From NCBI GenBank assembly GCA_012838685.1, contig DUOU01000203.1, positions 1 through 10,550 on the forward strand: a DNA stretch of 10,550 nucleotides, written 5' to 3'. The notes below the pieces were generated by a model. It ran no database searches. It had not been told where the DNA came from and saw nothing but the letters and a program-made list of their open reading frames with translations. Shown piece by piece: positions 1 through 6,322 of the stretch. Position 1 is the stretch's first letter, and every line of letters starts with the position of its first letter. This DNA comes from Bacteroidota bacterium. GTDB taxonomy: Bacteria; Bacteroidota; Bacteroidia; Bacteroidales; VadinHA17. The position numbers and the translations under genes are program-made.

Positions 1-29
1 AAAAAAAATCAAAAAAGTTTACTTCTTCA

Positions 30-59
30 TTTTCGCTTCATATAGCGGGTATATTTTTG
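30..59 (+). promoter_or_regulatory. Candidate Bacteroidota-type promoter for the four-gene operon
   Basis: TATTTTTG at 52-59 fits the Bacteroidota -7 element TAnnTTTG exactly. The -33 element is poor: there is only a T-rich stretch near 30-34 at about the right distance. The -7 box lies in the 9-base loop of a short inverted repeat, CGGGT (46-50) and ACCCG (60-64), which could be an operator or chance. A second, less perfect candidate is the TATAATATTG at 103-112. Transcription from the first would give a leader of about 65 bases before the first gene. Confidence 0.4.
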
Positions 60-67
60 ACCCGTAA

Positions 68-81
68 GTTAAACGTTAAAC
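68..81 (+). repeat. Tandem 7-bp direct repeat GTTAAAC x2
   Basis: GTTAAAC occurs twice head to tail at 68-74 and 75-81, just after the predicted -7 element. A third copy lies at 523-529, upstream of the second gene. OmpR-type regulators usually bind direct repeats, so autoregulation by the regulator encoded at 943-1632 is possible, but nothing in the sequence proves it. The motif is AT-rich and short. Confidence 0.4.
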
Positions 82-122
82 AGTAAATTAACTTGAATTT
101 GGTATAATATTGACACTTTAAA

Positions 123-128
123 AGGAGG
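123..128 (+). promoter_or_regulatory. Strong Shine-Dalgarno site AGGAGG
   Basis: AGGAGG ends five bases before the ATG at 134, ideal spacing, and fixes this start rather than the internal ATG four codons in. Bacteroidota genes generally do without a Shine-Dalgarno sequence, so a perfect one is noteworthy here. Confidence 0.7.
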
Positions 129-133
129 TAGAA

Positions 134-496
134 ATGAAGACAATGATTTTAACGGCTGTTTTGGTTTGCGGAAGCCTGGTATCTTTTGGACAGGATGTTT
201 CGGAGAGTGCGGCGCAAACTCAGGCCAGGGCACAGAACCAGGTACAGCAGCAAACTCAACCGCAGACCCAGCAACAGCAACAACTGCAACAACAGCAGCA
301 GGCTCAAACGCAAATCCAATCGCGGACCCAGCTTCGCGAACGGATTCATCAGGTTCCGGAGAACCGTCAGGGCAATATGGCGATAAGGCAGGCGCAGCGT
401 CAAAAACGGCAGGCGCAGACCATCCAGAGGCAGCAGAAAAGAACCCTTGAGGCCGCTCAACAGCAGAAACAGATCCAGCGCAGAAGGGGATTCTGA
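134..496 (+). CDS. Exported glutamine-rich low-complexity protein
   Basis: 120 residues, of unrecognised family. Residues 1-19 are a typical signal peptide, with likely cleavage G19/Q20; glutamine at +1 is frequent in Bacteroidota signal peptidase I substrates. The mature part is about 39% Gln. Residues 28-62 are almost pure Q with A, T and N; from about residue 67 the chain becomes an R/Q/K-rich, proline-poor, probably helical or coiled-coil tail ending RRRGF, strongly basic with few acidic residues. No cysteine, membrane segment or catalytic motif is seen in the mature part, so a structural or ligand-binding periplasmic role is more likely than an enzyme. It leads the operon that also encodes a two-component system, so it may be a regulated target or sensor accessory. 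The Spy/CpxP family was considered, but no LTxxQ motif is visible. The CAG/CAA-rich codons could make the length variable. Confidence 0.75.
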   Translation: MKTMILTAVLVCGSLVSFGQDVSESAAQTQARAQNQVQQQTQPQTQQQQQLQQQQQAQTQIQSRTQLRERIHQVPENRQGNMAIRQAQRQKRQAQTIQRQQKRTLEAAQQQKQIQRRRGF

Positions 497-539
497 TAGT
501 CAATGGCAATGGGATTTGTTTTGTTAAACTGTTGTCCCC

Positions 540-932
540 ATGAGCAGGTATTTACATCTGTTATTATTGTTCCTGGTTCCGGCAACGGCTTCACTGTACG
601 CACAGGAGGAAGCCGTTTCGACCGGTAGCCGGGAAACTGTTCCCAAGGTGAGTTATCTTTCGTTTGGCGCCGGAACCGACAACTGGCTGTTTCAGGGGCT
701 GTCAACCGAAGAAAAAATATCGTTGGCAAACGATCTCAAAATGGCCGGCTACGCCACGGACTCCTTTGATTACCAGAGGATGGACATAATTGTTCCCTTA
801 AATTTGGGATATGGAGGTTTTTCGGCAGGTTTTTCGTTTATTTACTCGGTGATAGCCGATAAATATAAGGCTGTTGGAATGGCTAACCAGCCGGGTTTCA
901 TGTTCTCGGTAGATTATATGATTCCTTTTTAG
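540..932 (+). CDS. Small exported protein, possibly outer-membrane associated
   Basis: 130 residues, family not recognised. The N-terminus is hydrophobic and ends in SLYAQEE, giving a likely cleavage after A21 with glutamine at +1. The mature protein of about 109 residues is rich in Gly and aromatics. From about residue 80 it shows alternating hydrophobic and polar residues in strand-like blocks and ends in phenylalanine, as outer-membrane beta-strand proteins often do. It is too short for a full barrel, so it could be a small barrel subunit or a soluble beta protein. No Shine-Dalgarno is seen before the ATG. It starts 43 bases after the Q-rich gene and ends 10 bases before the response regulator, so co-transcription is likely. 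The export signal is clear; the function is unknown. Confidence 0.7.
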   Translation: MSRYLHLLLLFLVPATASLYAQEEAVSTGSRETVPKVSYLSFGAGTDNWLFQGLSTEEKISLANDLKMAGYATDSFDYQRMDIIVPLNLGYGGFSAGFSFIYSVIADKYKAVGMANQPGFMFSVDYMIPF

Positions 933-942
933 ATGATTATTT

Positions 943-1632
943 ATGAGGGTATTGATAGTTGAAGACGAAAAAGGTCTCGCCAAAGAGATCGAAGGGTTTC
1001 TCCGAAAGGAGGGATTTAATTGTGATCTTGCCCATACCGGACAGCAGGCGTCGCGACTGTTGGCCGAAAATCCGTACGATTTGGTGCTACTTGACATCGG
1101 TCTGCCCGATATGAACGGACTCGACCTGGTGGATGAACTCAGGTATATCAACGAGGAGGCGTCGCTGATAATAGTGACGGCCAGGGGGGAGATAGAGGAT
1201 AAGGTGAAGGGTTTTAATCTGGGGGCGGACGATTACCTGGCCAAACCTTTTTCCCTGGTGGAACTCCATCTGAGGATGCAGGCGGTGATACGGCGGCGTT
1301 TTGGTACAAACCCCAACGGCATAACTTTTGGTGATTTTTTACTCGACCCGAACGCCAAGGTATTGTTAAACAAGGGAGTAAGCGTCGATTTAACAAAGAA
1401 GGAATATGATATTCTCTATTATCTGTTGCTCAACAGGAAGAGGATACTCGATCGTATGCAATTGACGGAACATATCTGGGGAGATTTTTTTGAAGACGAT
1501 TTGGATTCAAATTATATAGATGTACATATAAAGAATATTCGCAAGAAATTGGCGAAATACGATAGTGGAACCGATTGGATCAAGACAGTCAGGGGCGTAG
1601 GCTACAGGTTTAACGACGAGTGGGCGATATGA
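943..1632 (+). CDS. OmpR/PhoB-family response regulator
   Basis: 229 residues, normal for the family. The receiver domain (about 1-118) has the acidic pair E7-D8, phosphoacceptor D51 in LLDIGLPD, T79 and K101 (AKPF), all the residues needed for phosphorylation by a partner kinase. The winged-helix DNA-binding domain (about 126-225) has the usual LTKKEYDILYYLL start, the recognition-helix region NYIDVHIKNIRKKL and the closing wing TVRGVGYRF. It therefore acts in the cytoplasm as a phosphorylation-controlled transcription factor. The histidine kinase gene overlaps its stop codon (ATGA), a strong sign of a cognate pair. Targets are not known; the two exported proteins upstream in the same operon are candidates. 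Family assignment is secure; no specific gene symbol is justified. Confidence 0.95.
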   Translation: MRVLIVEDEKGLAKEIEGFLRKEGFNCDLAHTGQQASRLLAENPYDLVLLDIGLPDMNGLDLVDELRYINEEASLIIVTARGEIEDKVKGFNLGADDYLAKPFSLVELHLRMQAVIRRRFGTNPNGITFGDFLLDPNAKVLLNKGVSVDLTKKEYDILYYLLLNRKRILDRMQLTEHIWGDFFEDDLDSNYIDVHIKNIRKKLAKYDSGTDWIKTVRGVGYRFNDEWAI

Positions 1633-2954
1633 AGGCGATACGACTGAAACTGAAGGACAAGTTGATAATGGTCAACCTGCTTGTAAAGTTGGCCATAATG
1701 GCCGTTATTGTCCTTGTTGTACCTACCGTCGCGATAAAATTCAGCATCAACCAGACCGATGAGAACCTGATACGCAAACTTGACAATACCCTGGCCATGA
1801 TCGACTCGATGGGCATAGAGGCTTTTCTTACGGAAGAAGACCAGGCTTTTGGCAGTTACAATATCCTGAAAGAGGAGTATGTGTCGTTGGAAAAAATGGA
1901 GGCTGACACGTTGTTGAACTACATCGGTTTTTCGGAGAGGATCGTTGACAACAGCATAGTTGATTACAGGACGCTGAACTATTCAATAGAAATAGACAAC
2001 AACTATTACCTGATAGAGATAGGGGAGAGCTTGGAGACAATCTTCGCGCTGGAGCGGCAGTTGCGCCGGTACGCCTTGATCTTTATGTTGATGCTGATAG
2101 TGGTTACCATTGTTTTGGAATTCTTTTCGATAACCACTCTGCTGAGACCACTCGACAGGATAGTGGCCAATATAAAATCATCCCGTTCGCCATCCTCCTT
2201 CAACTATGACAAGGTGCCGACCAGCACGACCGATTTTGAATACCTGCAGGAGACTATCCATTCGCAGATGCGAAGGATAGAAAAGGCCTTTAACAGTGAG
2301 AGGGAATATATAAGCGACGTTTCGCATGAACTGCTCACACCGATAAGCGTGATACAGAGCAAACTTGAGAATATGATAAGCGAGGGTAACCTGCCGGAGT
2401 CGGAACTTCCCAGGGTCTTCGAAGCCAGGAAGATGCTGGGCCGGCTCACTGTGATGGTTAGAACCCTGCTCACGCTGTCAAGAATTGAAAACGACGAATA
2501 TCCTTTGAAGGAGAGGGTAGATATTGGCGAGATAGTGGAAAATGTCCTGGAGGAGTTGAGCGACAGGCTCGAAGCGAAAGCTCTGTCGCTAAAGGTGGAT
2601 TGGAAAGCCCCGGCGACAAAAATATCGGGAAACCGGCAACTACTTTTCAATATGTTCTATAACCTGGTAAACAATGCGATAAAATTCACCGTTAAAGGTG
2701 GGATAACCGTTACAGCCGAAGAGAAAGAGGACAAAACAGTTGTCACGATAGAAGATACAGGTAAGGGTATCCAGGCCGATCGGTTAGAGGGACTTTTTAC
2801 TAGGTTTGGCGCTCACGACACCGATGGGGGAGGATATGGTTTGGGGCTTGCCCTGGTCAAAAAGATATGCGACTACCACTCGATCCTTATATCGGTGGAA
2901 TCGGCTCCCGGCATGGGAACAAAATTCTTCCTGGAGGTTAAGCGGGAGGAGTAG
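1629..2954 (+). CDS. Membrane sensor histidine kinase, partner of the upstream regulator
   Basis: 441 residues from the ATG at 1629, which overlaps the regulator's TGA as ATGA and suggests translational coupling; a GTG three codons earlier (1620) is in frame but less likely. Two membrane segments (about 12-38 and 148-172) enclose a roughly 110-residue extracytoplasmic sensor region with no recognised fold. A short HAMP-like linker (about 172-215) follows, then the dimerisation domain with phosphoacceptor H233 in SHELLTP. The ATPase domain has the N box (NLVNNAIKF, N345-N349), G1 box DTGKG (376-380), an F-box-like LFTRFG and the G2 box GGYGLGLAL. All catalytic motifs are intact, so autophosphorylation and transfer to D51 of the regulator is expected. 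The signal is unknown. The 47 bases after the stop show no clear terminator before the convergent transporter gene. Confidence 0.95.
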   Translation: MKAIRLKLKDKLIMVNLLVKLAIMAVIVLVVPTVAIKFSINQTDENLIRKLDNTLAMIDSMGIEAFLTEEDQAFGSYNILKEEYVSLEKMEADTLLNYIGFSERIVDNSIVDYRTLNYSIEIDNNYYLIEIGESLETIFALERQLRRYALIFMLMLIVVTIVLEFFSITTLLRPLDRIVANIKSSRSPSSFNYDKVPTSTTDFEYLQETIHSQMRRIEKAFNSEREYISDVSHELLTPISVIQSKLENMISEGNLPESELPRVFEARKMLGRLTVMVRTLLTLSRIENDEYPLKERVDIGEIVENVLEELSDRLEAKALSLKVDWKAPATKISGNRQLLFNMFYNLVNNAIKFTVKGGITVTAEEKEDKTVVTIEDTGKGIQADRLEGLFTRFGAHDTDGGGYGLGLALVKKICDYHSILISVESAPGMGTKFFLEVKREE

Positions 2955-3001
2955 CGGGGCCTACAGCGGCAGTGCTCCGGGAATTAACAAGGAACAAAGG
3001 G

Positions 3002-4660
3002 TTATAAAAGCAGGATCAACACAGCTTGAGCTATAATTACCCTGAGAAACATTCCCAGCGGATAAACCGTAGCGTACGCGATAGCGGGAGAATCCCCGGG
3101 AATAAGATCATTGGCGTAGTTGAGTGCCATTGGGTTGGCCATGCTTCCGCAGATCAATCCGCATACGGTGCCGAAATCTATTTTCAGTATCCAAAAGGAG
3201 ATTATCCCTACTATAACTATGGGAATAAAAGTTATGGCGAATCCCAGCAAAACCCAGACAATCCCCTGTGGCTGTATCACAATGTTGAAAAAGTCCCCTC
3301 CGGCATCCAGACCTATACATGCCAGGAAAAGATAGAGGCCCAGTTCCCTGAGCATTAGGTTGGCACTTCGGGTGGAGTATATAACCATGTGGATTCTTGG
3401 ACCGAACGTTCCGATCACCATTCCCATGATCATCGGACCTCCGGCAAGTCCCAGTTTCACGGGAGCCGCCATACCGGGTATCGCTATCGGAACAGATCCG
3501 AGGATTACTCCGAGGATTATTCCGATGAATATTGGGGCCAGATTGGGGTCGTTCAACTTCTGCGCCGCGTTTCCCATAATCTTTTCCACATTTTTTATCG
3601 CCTCACTGCTGCCCACCACAACGACCCTGTCGCCCATCTGCAGGACAAGATCGCTTGTGGCCAAAAGTTTTATTCCACTGCGGTAGACCAGGCCGACATT
3701 TACCCCGTAAATGTTCCGCAGGCGCAGTGATCCCAGTCTCCTCCCGTTAATTGCCGGTTTGGTTACAAGAATAATTTTTGAGGTAAGTTGTGATTCAGGC
3801 GCGTTCCAATTGATATTCTCGCTGTTCCAATCCCGTTTCTCCTCTTCGCCAAAGAGTTTGATCAGATCTTTGCTGTCCCTTTTTGTCGTTACAACCAATA
3901 TCCTGTCGCCTTTTTCCAACAATGTATCCGAAACAGGCACGGAGATAACCCCTTCGCGCCACATCCGGGAAATAACGAAATTGGTATCGCTTGTTTTGGC
4001 TATTTCGGCGATGCTTTTGCCCTCAATGGCTTCGTTGGAAACGATAAAGGTAGCGATGTAAGTGTCCCGCGGCGAGCTTTTCTTTATTGGCTCAAGCCGC
4101 TCTTCCTTCACAAACCTCCGCATCCCGGCAATGGCGAAGATAACTCCAAGGACCCCCAGAGGATATGCCACTACACAGCTAAGCGCCATACTGCTTTGGT
4201 CGATGTTCATCTGTGACAGTGTCTGTTGCGCCGCGCCAAGGGCCGGTGTGTTTGTTGTTGCCCCACAAAGAACACCAACCATGTTGATCAGGGATACAGG
4301 TGTAATATAGCTGAAAAGAATGGCCAGAAAAGTACCCAATAAAATTATTGTAATACCAATCAGATTTAGTTTTATGGATTTTCTGCCAAATGATGAAAAA
4401 AAACCGGGACCTACCTGCAGCCCCAGGGCATAGACAAAAAGAACCAGGCCAAAAGATTGCACGAACGACAATACATTGGCATCTATTGTCAGCCCCAAAT
4501 GGCCCGCCAGGATGCCCATAAAGAAAACAAACGAAATACCCAGGGAAACGCCCCCAATTTTTATCTTGCCCAGGGTCATGCCCAAGGCACATATAGATGT
4601 CAAAACCATAATGGCCTGGGCAACGGAGTTTTCAACTAAAAGACTTCTAAGCAGATCCAT
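3002..4660 (-). CDS. AAE-family transporter with two RCK_C domains (YidE/YbjL-like)
   Basis: 552 residues, the usual size for the aspartate:alanine exchanger family, in the cytoplasmic membrane. About five hydrophobic segments (10-180) form the first half, two cytosolic RCK_C (TrkA-C-like) domains follow (about 208-270 and 292-363; note GDRILVV and GDRVVVV), then a second membrane half (370-552). The halves are related: GLVLFVYALGLQVGPGFF (71-88) matches GLYLFLACIGLDAGGDFF (441-458), LCGATTNTPAL (131-141) matches ICGSMANPMAL (503-513), and AYPLG matches VYPLG. The true substrate is unknown; AspT exchanges aspartate for alanine, but most homologues are unassigned. It lies 119 bases after trpB2, behind a terminator and with its own promoter-like element, so it is probably a separate unit. 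A role in amino-acid or dicarboxylate movement is inferred only. Confidence 0.9.
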   Translation of the reverse strand: MDLLRSLLVENSVAQAIMVLTSICALGMTLGKIKIGGVSLGISFVFFMGILAGHLGLTIDANVLSFVQSFGLVLFVYALGLQVGPGFFSSFGRKSIKLNLIGITIILLGTFLAILFSYITPVSLINMVGVLCGATTNTPALGAAQQTLSQMNIDQSSMALSCVVAYPLGVLGVIFAIAGMRRFVKEERLEPIKKSSPRDTYIATFIVSNEAIEGKSIAEIAKTSDTNFVISRMWREGVISVPVSDTLLEKGDRILVVTTKRDSKDLIKLFGEEEKRDWNSENINWNAPESQLTSKIILVTKPAINGRRLGSLRLRNIYGVNVGLVYRSGIKLLATSDLVLQMGDRVVVVGSSEAIKNVEKIMGNAAQKLNDPNLAPIFIGIILGVILGSVPIAIPGMAAPVKLGLAGGPMIMGMVIGTFGPRIHMVIYSTRSANLMLRELGLYLFLACIGLDAGGDFFNIVIQPQGIVWVLLGFAITFIPIVIVGIISFWILKIDFGTVCGLICGSMANPMALNYANDLIPGDSPAIAYATVYPLGMFLRVIIAQAVLILLL

Positions 4661-4700
4661 AAAAGCTCTTTAAAAAACTTCTTTTCCTGAAAAGGATCGC

Positions 4701-4708
4701 CAAAGATA
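4701..4708 (-). promoter_or_regulatory. Candidate promoter -7 element for the transporter gene
   Basis: Read on the - strand this is TATCTTTG, an exact TAnnTTTG match, about 40 bases before the transporter start and directly after the trpB2 terminator. No good TTTG -33 box is visible at the usual distance, which overlaps the terminator stem. Confidence 0.45.
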
Positions 4709-4720
4709 GTCATAATAAGC

Positions 4721-4751
4721 ATAAAAAGAGGGTGAAAAATTCTTCACCCTC
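4721..4751 (-). terminator. Intrinsic terminator after trpB2
   Basis: A perfect 9-bp stem, GAGGGTGAA (4728-4736) with TTCACCCTC (4743-4751), loop of six, followed on the - strand by TTTTT (4723-4727). It begins about 28 bases after the trpB2 stop and separates that gene from the transporter. Confidence 0.85.
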
Positions 4752-4779
4752 CAAACAAATATTTTTCGCAACCCAATAT

Positions 4780-6090
4780 CTATCGCAGTTCCCCCGCGAG
4801 GTACTTTTCGTAAGCGGCCAGATCCACCAAACCGTGGCCGGAAAGGTTGAAGAGTATGGTTTTTTCCTTGCCCTCTTCCTTGGCTTTCAAAGCTTCGGCA
4901 ATAACCGCGGAGATCGCGTGACAAGATTCCGGAGCGGGTATGATACCTTCTGTCTTGGAGAAGAGTATACCTGCCTTGAAACTGTCGAGTTGTTCAATAT
5001 CCACTGCCCTTACAATACCATCTTTATAAAGTTGGCTTACAATGGCGCCCGCACCGTGGTAGCGCAACCCACCGGCATGAATGGCGGCGGGCTGGAAGTC
5101 GGTACCCAAAGTGTACATAGGGATCAGTGGCGTCAACTGGGCCGTGTCGCCGAAGTCATGCCTGAACTCTCCTTTTGTCAGTTTCGGACAGCTCGCGGGC
5201 TCAGCGGCGACGAAATCTATCTTTTTGCCTCCATTAAGCTGGTGGCGCAGGAACGGGAGCATGATACCGCCAAAGTTTGAACCGCCGCCGAAACAACCGA
5301 TCAGGATGTCGGGATAGTCGCCCGCGATCTCGAGTTGTTTTTCAGCCTCGAGGCCTATGATTGTCTGGTGCAGCATTACAAAGTTGAGCACGCTGCCCAG
5401 TGTGTAGCGCGTATCGGGATTGGTTACGGCCCGTTCTATAGCTTCAGAGATAGCCATACCCAATGTTCCGTTGGTATTGGGGTAATCCTTGAGGAATTTG
5501 CGTCCCGCTTTGGTTGTGTCGCTTGGCGAAGGGGTAACTTTACCGCCATAGGTCTGCATGATGATTTTCCTGTAGGGTTTCTGTTCGTAACTTATTTTTA
5601 CCATGAAGACTTCGATATCCAGACCGAAATGTTTCGCCGCGATGGCGATAGCCGATCCCCATTGTCCGGCTCCGGTTTCGGTCGTAAGATGTTTGATGCC
5701 CGCTATTTTGCTGTAATAAGCCTGTGGAAGCGCCGAGTTCAGTTTATGTGAACCTACGGGGGATACACTCTCGTTCTTGAAATATATCTTGGCGGGAGTG
5801 TCAAGCGCTTTTTCCAGACCGGATGCTCTTACTAACGGTGTAGGTCTGTAAATCTTGTAAAGTGTCAGCACCTCATCCGGGATGTCGATCCATCTCTCGG
5901 TAGAGAACTCCTGTGCCGCGAGTCCGGGCGCGAATATCGATTCCAGTTCTTTTGCTCCAATGGGTTGCCTGGTTCCGGGATGGAGCAATGGCTGCAGGGG
6001 AGTCGGCAAATCGGGTAGTACGTTATACCATTGCCTGGGCATCTCCGATTCCGGAAGCACGAATTTTTTTGTAGTTTTCAATGGGTTCAT
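4780..6090 (-). CDS. trpB2: TrpB2-type tryptophan synthase beta-like PLP enzyme
   Basis: 436 residues, the longer TrpB2 form rather than the ~400-residue TrpB1 that works with TrpA. It joins indole and serine to tryptophan (EC 4.2.1.20, beta reaction) in the cytoplasm. Visible motifs: the PLP lysine K116 in GSHKLNSA, the catalytic-glutamate region ETGAGQWGSA (E138), GTLGMAISEA (208-217), the phosphate-binding GGGSN (268-272) and a C-terminal NLSGHG (415-420). The N-terminal extension of about 70 residues (LPTPLQPLLHPGT) is typical of TrpB2. No trpA is adjacent, so it may salvage free indole or accept it from elsewhere. The upstream gap holds a Trp-codon leader peptide and attenuator, which supports a true tryptophan role and suggests induction when tryptophan is short. 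The ATG is preceded by an A-rich leader without Shine-Dalgarno. Confidence 0.93.
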   Translation of the reverse strand: MNPLKTTKKFVLPESEMPRQWYNVLPDLPTPLQPLLHPGTRQPIGAKELESIFAPGLAAQEFSTERWIDIPDEVLTLYKIYRPTPLVRASGLEKALDTPAKIYFKNESVSPVGSHKLNSALPQAYYSKIAGIKHLTTETGAGQWGSAIAIAAKHFGLDIEVFMVKISYEQKPYRKIIMQTYGGKVTPSPSDTTKAGRKFLKDYPNTNGTLGMAISEAIERAVTNPDTRYTLGSVLNFVMLHQTIIGLEAEKQLEIAGDYPDILIGCFGGGSNFGGIMLPFLRHQLNGGKKIDFVAAEPASCPKLTKGEFRHDFGDTAQLTPLIPMYTLGTDFQPAAIHAGGLRYHGAGAIVSQLYKDGIVRAVDIEQLDSFKAGILFSKTEGIIPAPESCHAISAVIAEALKAKEEGKEKTILFNLSGHGLVDLAAYEKYLAGELR

Positions 6091-6118
6091 CTTTTTATCG
6101 GTTTAAAGATTAATAATG

Positions 6119-6134
6119 ATTTTATTAATAAAAT
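6119..6134. repeat. 16-bp perfect AT palindrome
   Basis: ATTTTATTAATAAAAT is a perfect inverted repeat between the attenuator's U-run and the trpB2 start. It could be an operator, an mRNA hairpin near the start region, or chance in AT-rich DNA. It matches no operator I know. Confidence 0.4.
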
Positions 6135-6137
6135 TTC

Positions 6138-6167
6138 AAAAAAAAAAGCACGCTGTGATCAGCGTGC
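6138..6167 (-). terminator. Attenuator terminator upstream of trpB2
   Basis: On the - strand GCACGCTG (6167-6160), loop ATCA, CAGCGTGC (6155-6148), then ten T residues (6147-6138). The stem is a perfect 8 bp and GC-rich. It lies 245 bases after the aroA stop but only 47 bases before trpB2 and downstream of a promoter-like element, so it acts on the trpB2 leader more plausibly than as the aroA terminator. Confidence 0.9.
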
Positions 6168-6214
6168 CTAAAATGTATCTCTTTGGATTATACAACGACG
6201 GTCCGGACCACAGT

Positions 6215-6265
6215 CTAAAACTGAAAACTGCACCAGGACCAATAGTATATTCCGTAATTTCTCAT
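6215..6265 (-). CDS. Trp leader peptide, 16 residues (MRNYGIYYWSWCSFQF)
   Basis: A short ORF with ATG at 6265 and TAG at 6217-6215. Seven of 16 residues are aromatic, including Trp9 and Trp11 separated by one serine, the hallmark of a regulatory leader peptide whose translation measures charged tRNA-Trp. An AAGG in an A-rich stretch lies 4 bases before the ATG, adequate for this phylum. It sits about 50 bases after the predicted transcription start and about 48 bases before the terminator stem, a normal attenuator geometry. The peptide itself probably has no further function. Confidence 0.75.
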   Translation of the reverse strand: MRNYGIYYWSWCSFQF

Positions 6266-6322
6266 TTAACCTTTTTCTTTGTTGTTTTAAGTTTTCCGTC
6301 GATTACCTATCGGCAGACACGG

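Larger units (their letters stand above)
6138..6265 (-). promoter_or_regulatory. Putative tryptophan attenuator (leader peptide, antiterminator, terminator)
   Basis: Read on the - strand. Segment 1 is GGTCC (6240-6236) within the Trp codons; it can pair with GGACC (6204-6200), with an inner CAGT/ACTG helix (6223-6220 and 6214-6211). Segment 2 is CTGTGGTC (6213-6206), starting two bases after the leader stop. Segment 3 is GATCACAG (6160-6153), the loop and upper 3' arm of the terminator; segments 2 and 3 can form 8 pairs with one G-U. A ribosome stalled at Trp9/Trp11 would cover segment 1 and free segment 2 to pair with 3, blocking the terminator. A ribosome reaching the stop would cover segment 2 and let the terminator form. 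This predicts trpB2 read-through in tryptophan starvation. Pairings were found by eye; no folding energy was computed. Confidence 0.75.

Noticed and set aside
166..450. Overlapping + strand ORF in another frame of the Q-rich gene, and long - strand ORFs over 69-509
   Set aside because: They arise from the repetitive CAG/CAA codons; only the 134-496 frame has a strong ribosome site and a signal peptide.
1620..1628. GTG start for the kinase, three codons upstream
   Set aside because: The ATG at 1629 overlapping the regulator's stop is the typical coupled arrangement and gives the usual N-terminus.
4732..5751. Long + strand ORFs opposite trpB2
   Set aside because: They lie antisense to a conserved enzyme, have no recognisable domain and reflect codon bias of the true frame.
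6138..6167. Reading this hairpin as the ordinary aroA terminator
   Set aside because: It is 245 bases past the aroA stop, downstream of a promoter box and a Trp leader ORF, and next to trpB2; it may still stop any aroA read-through.
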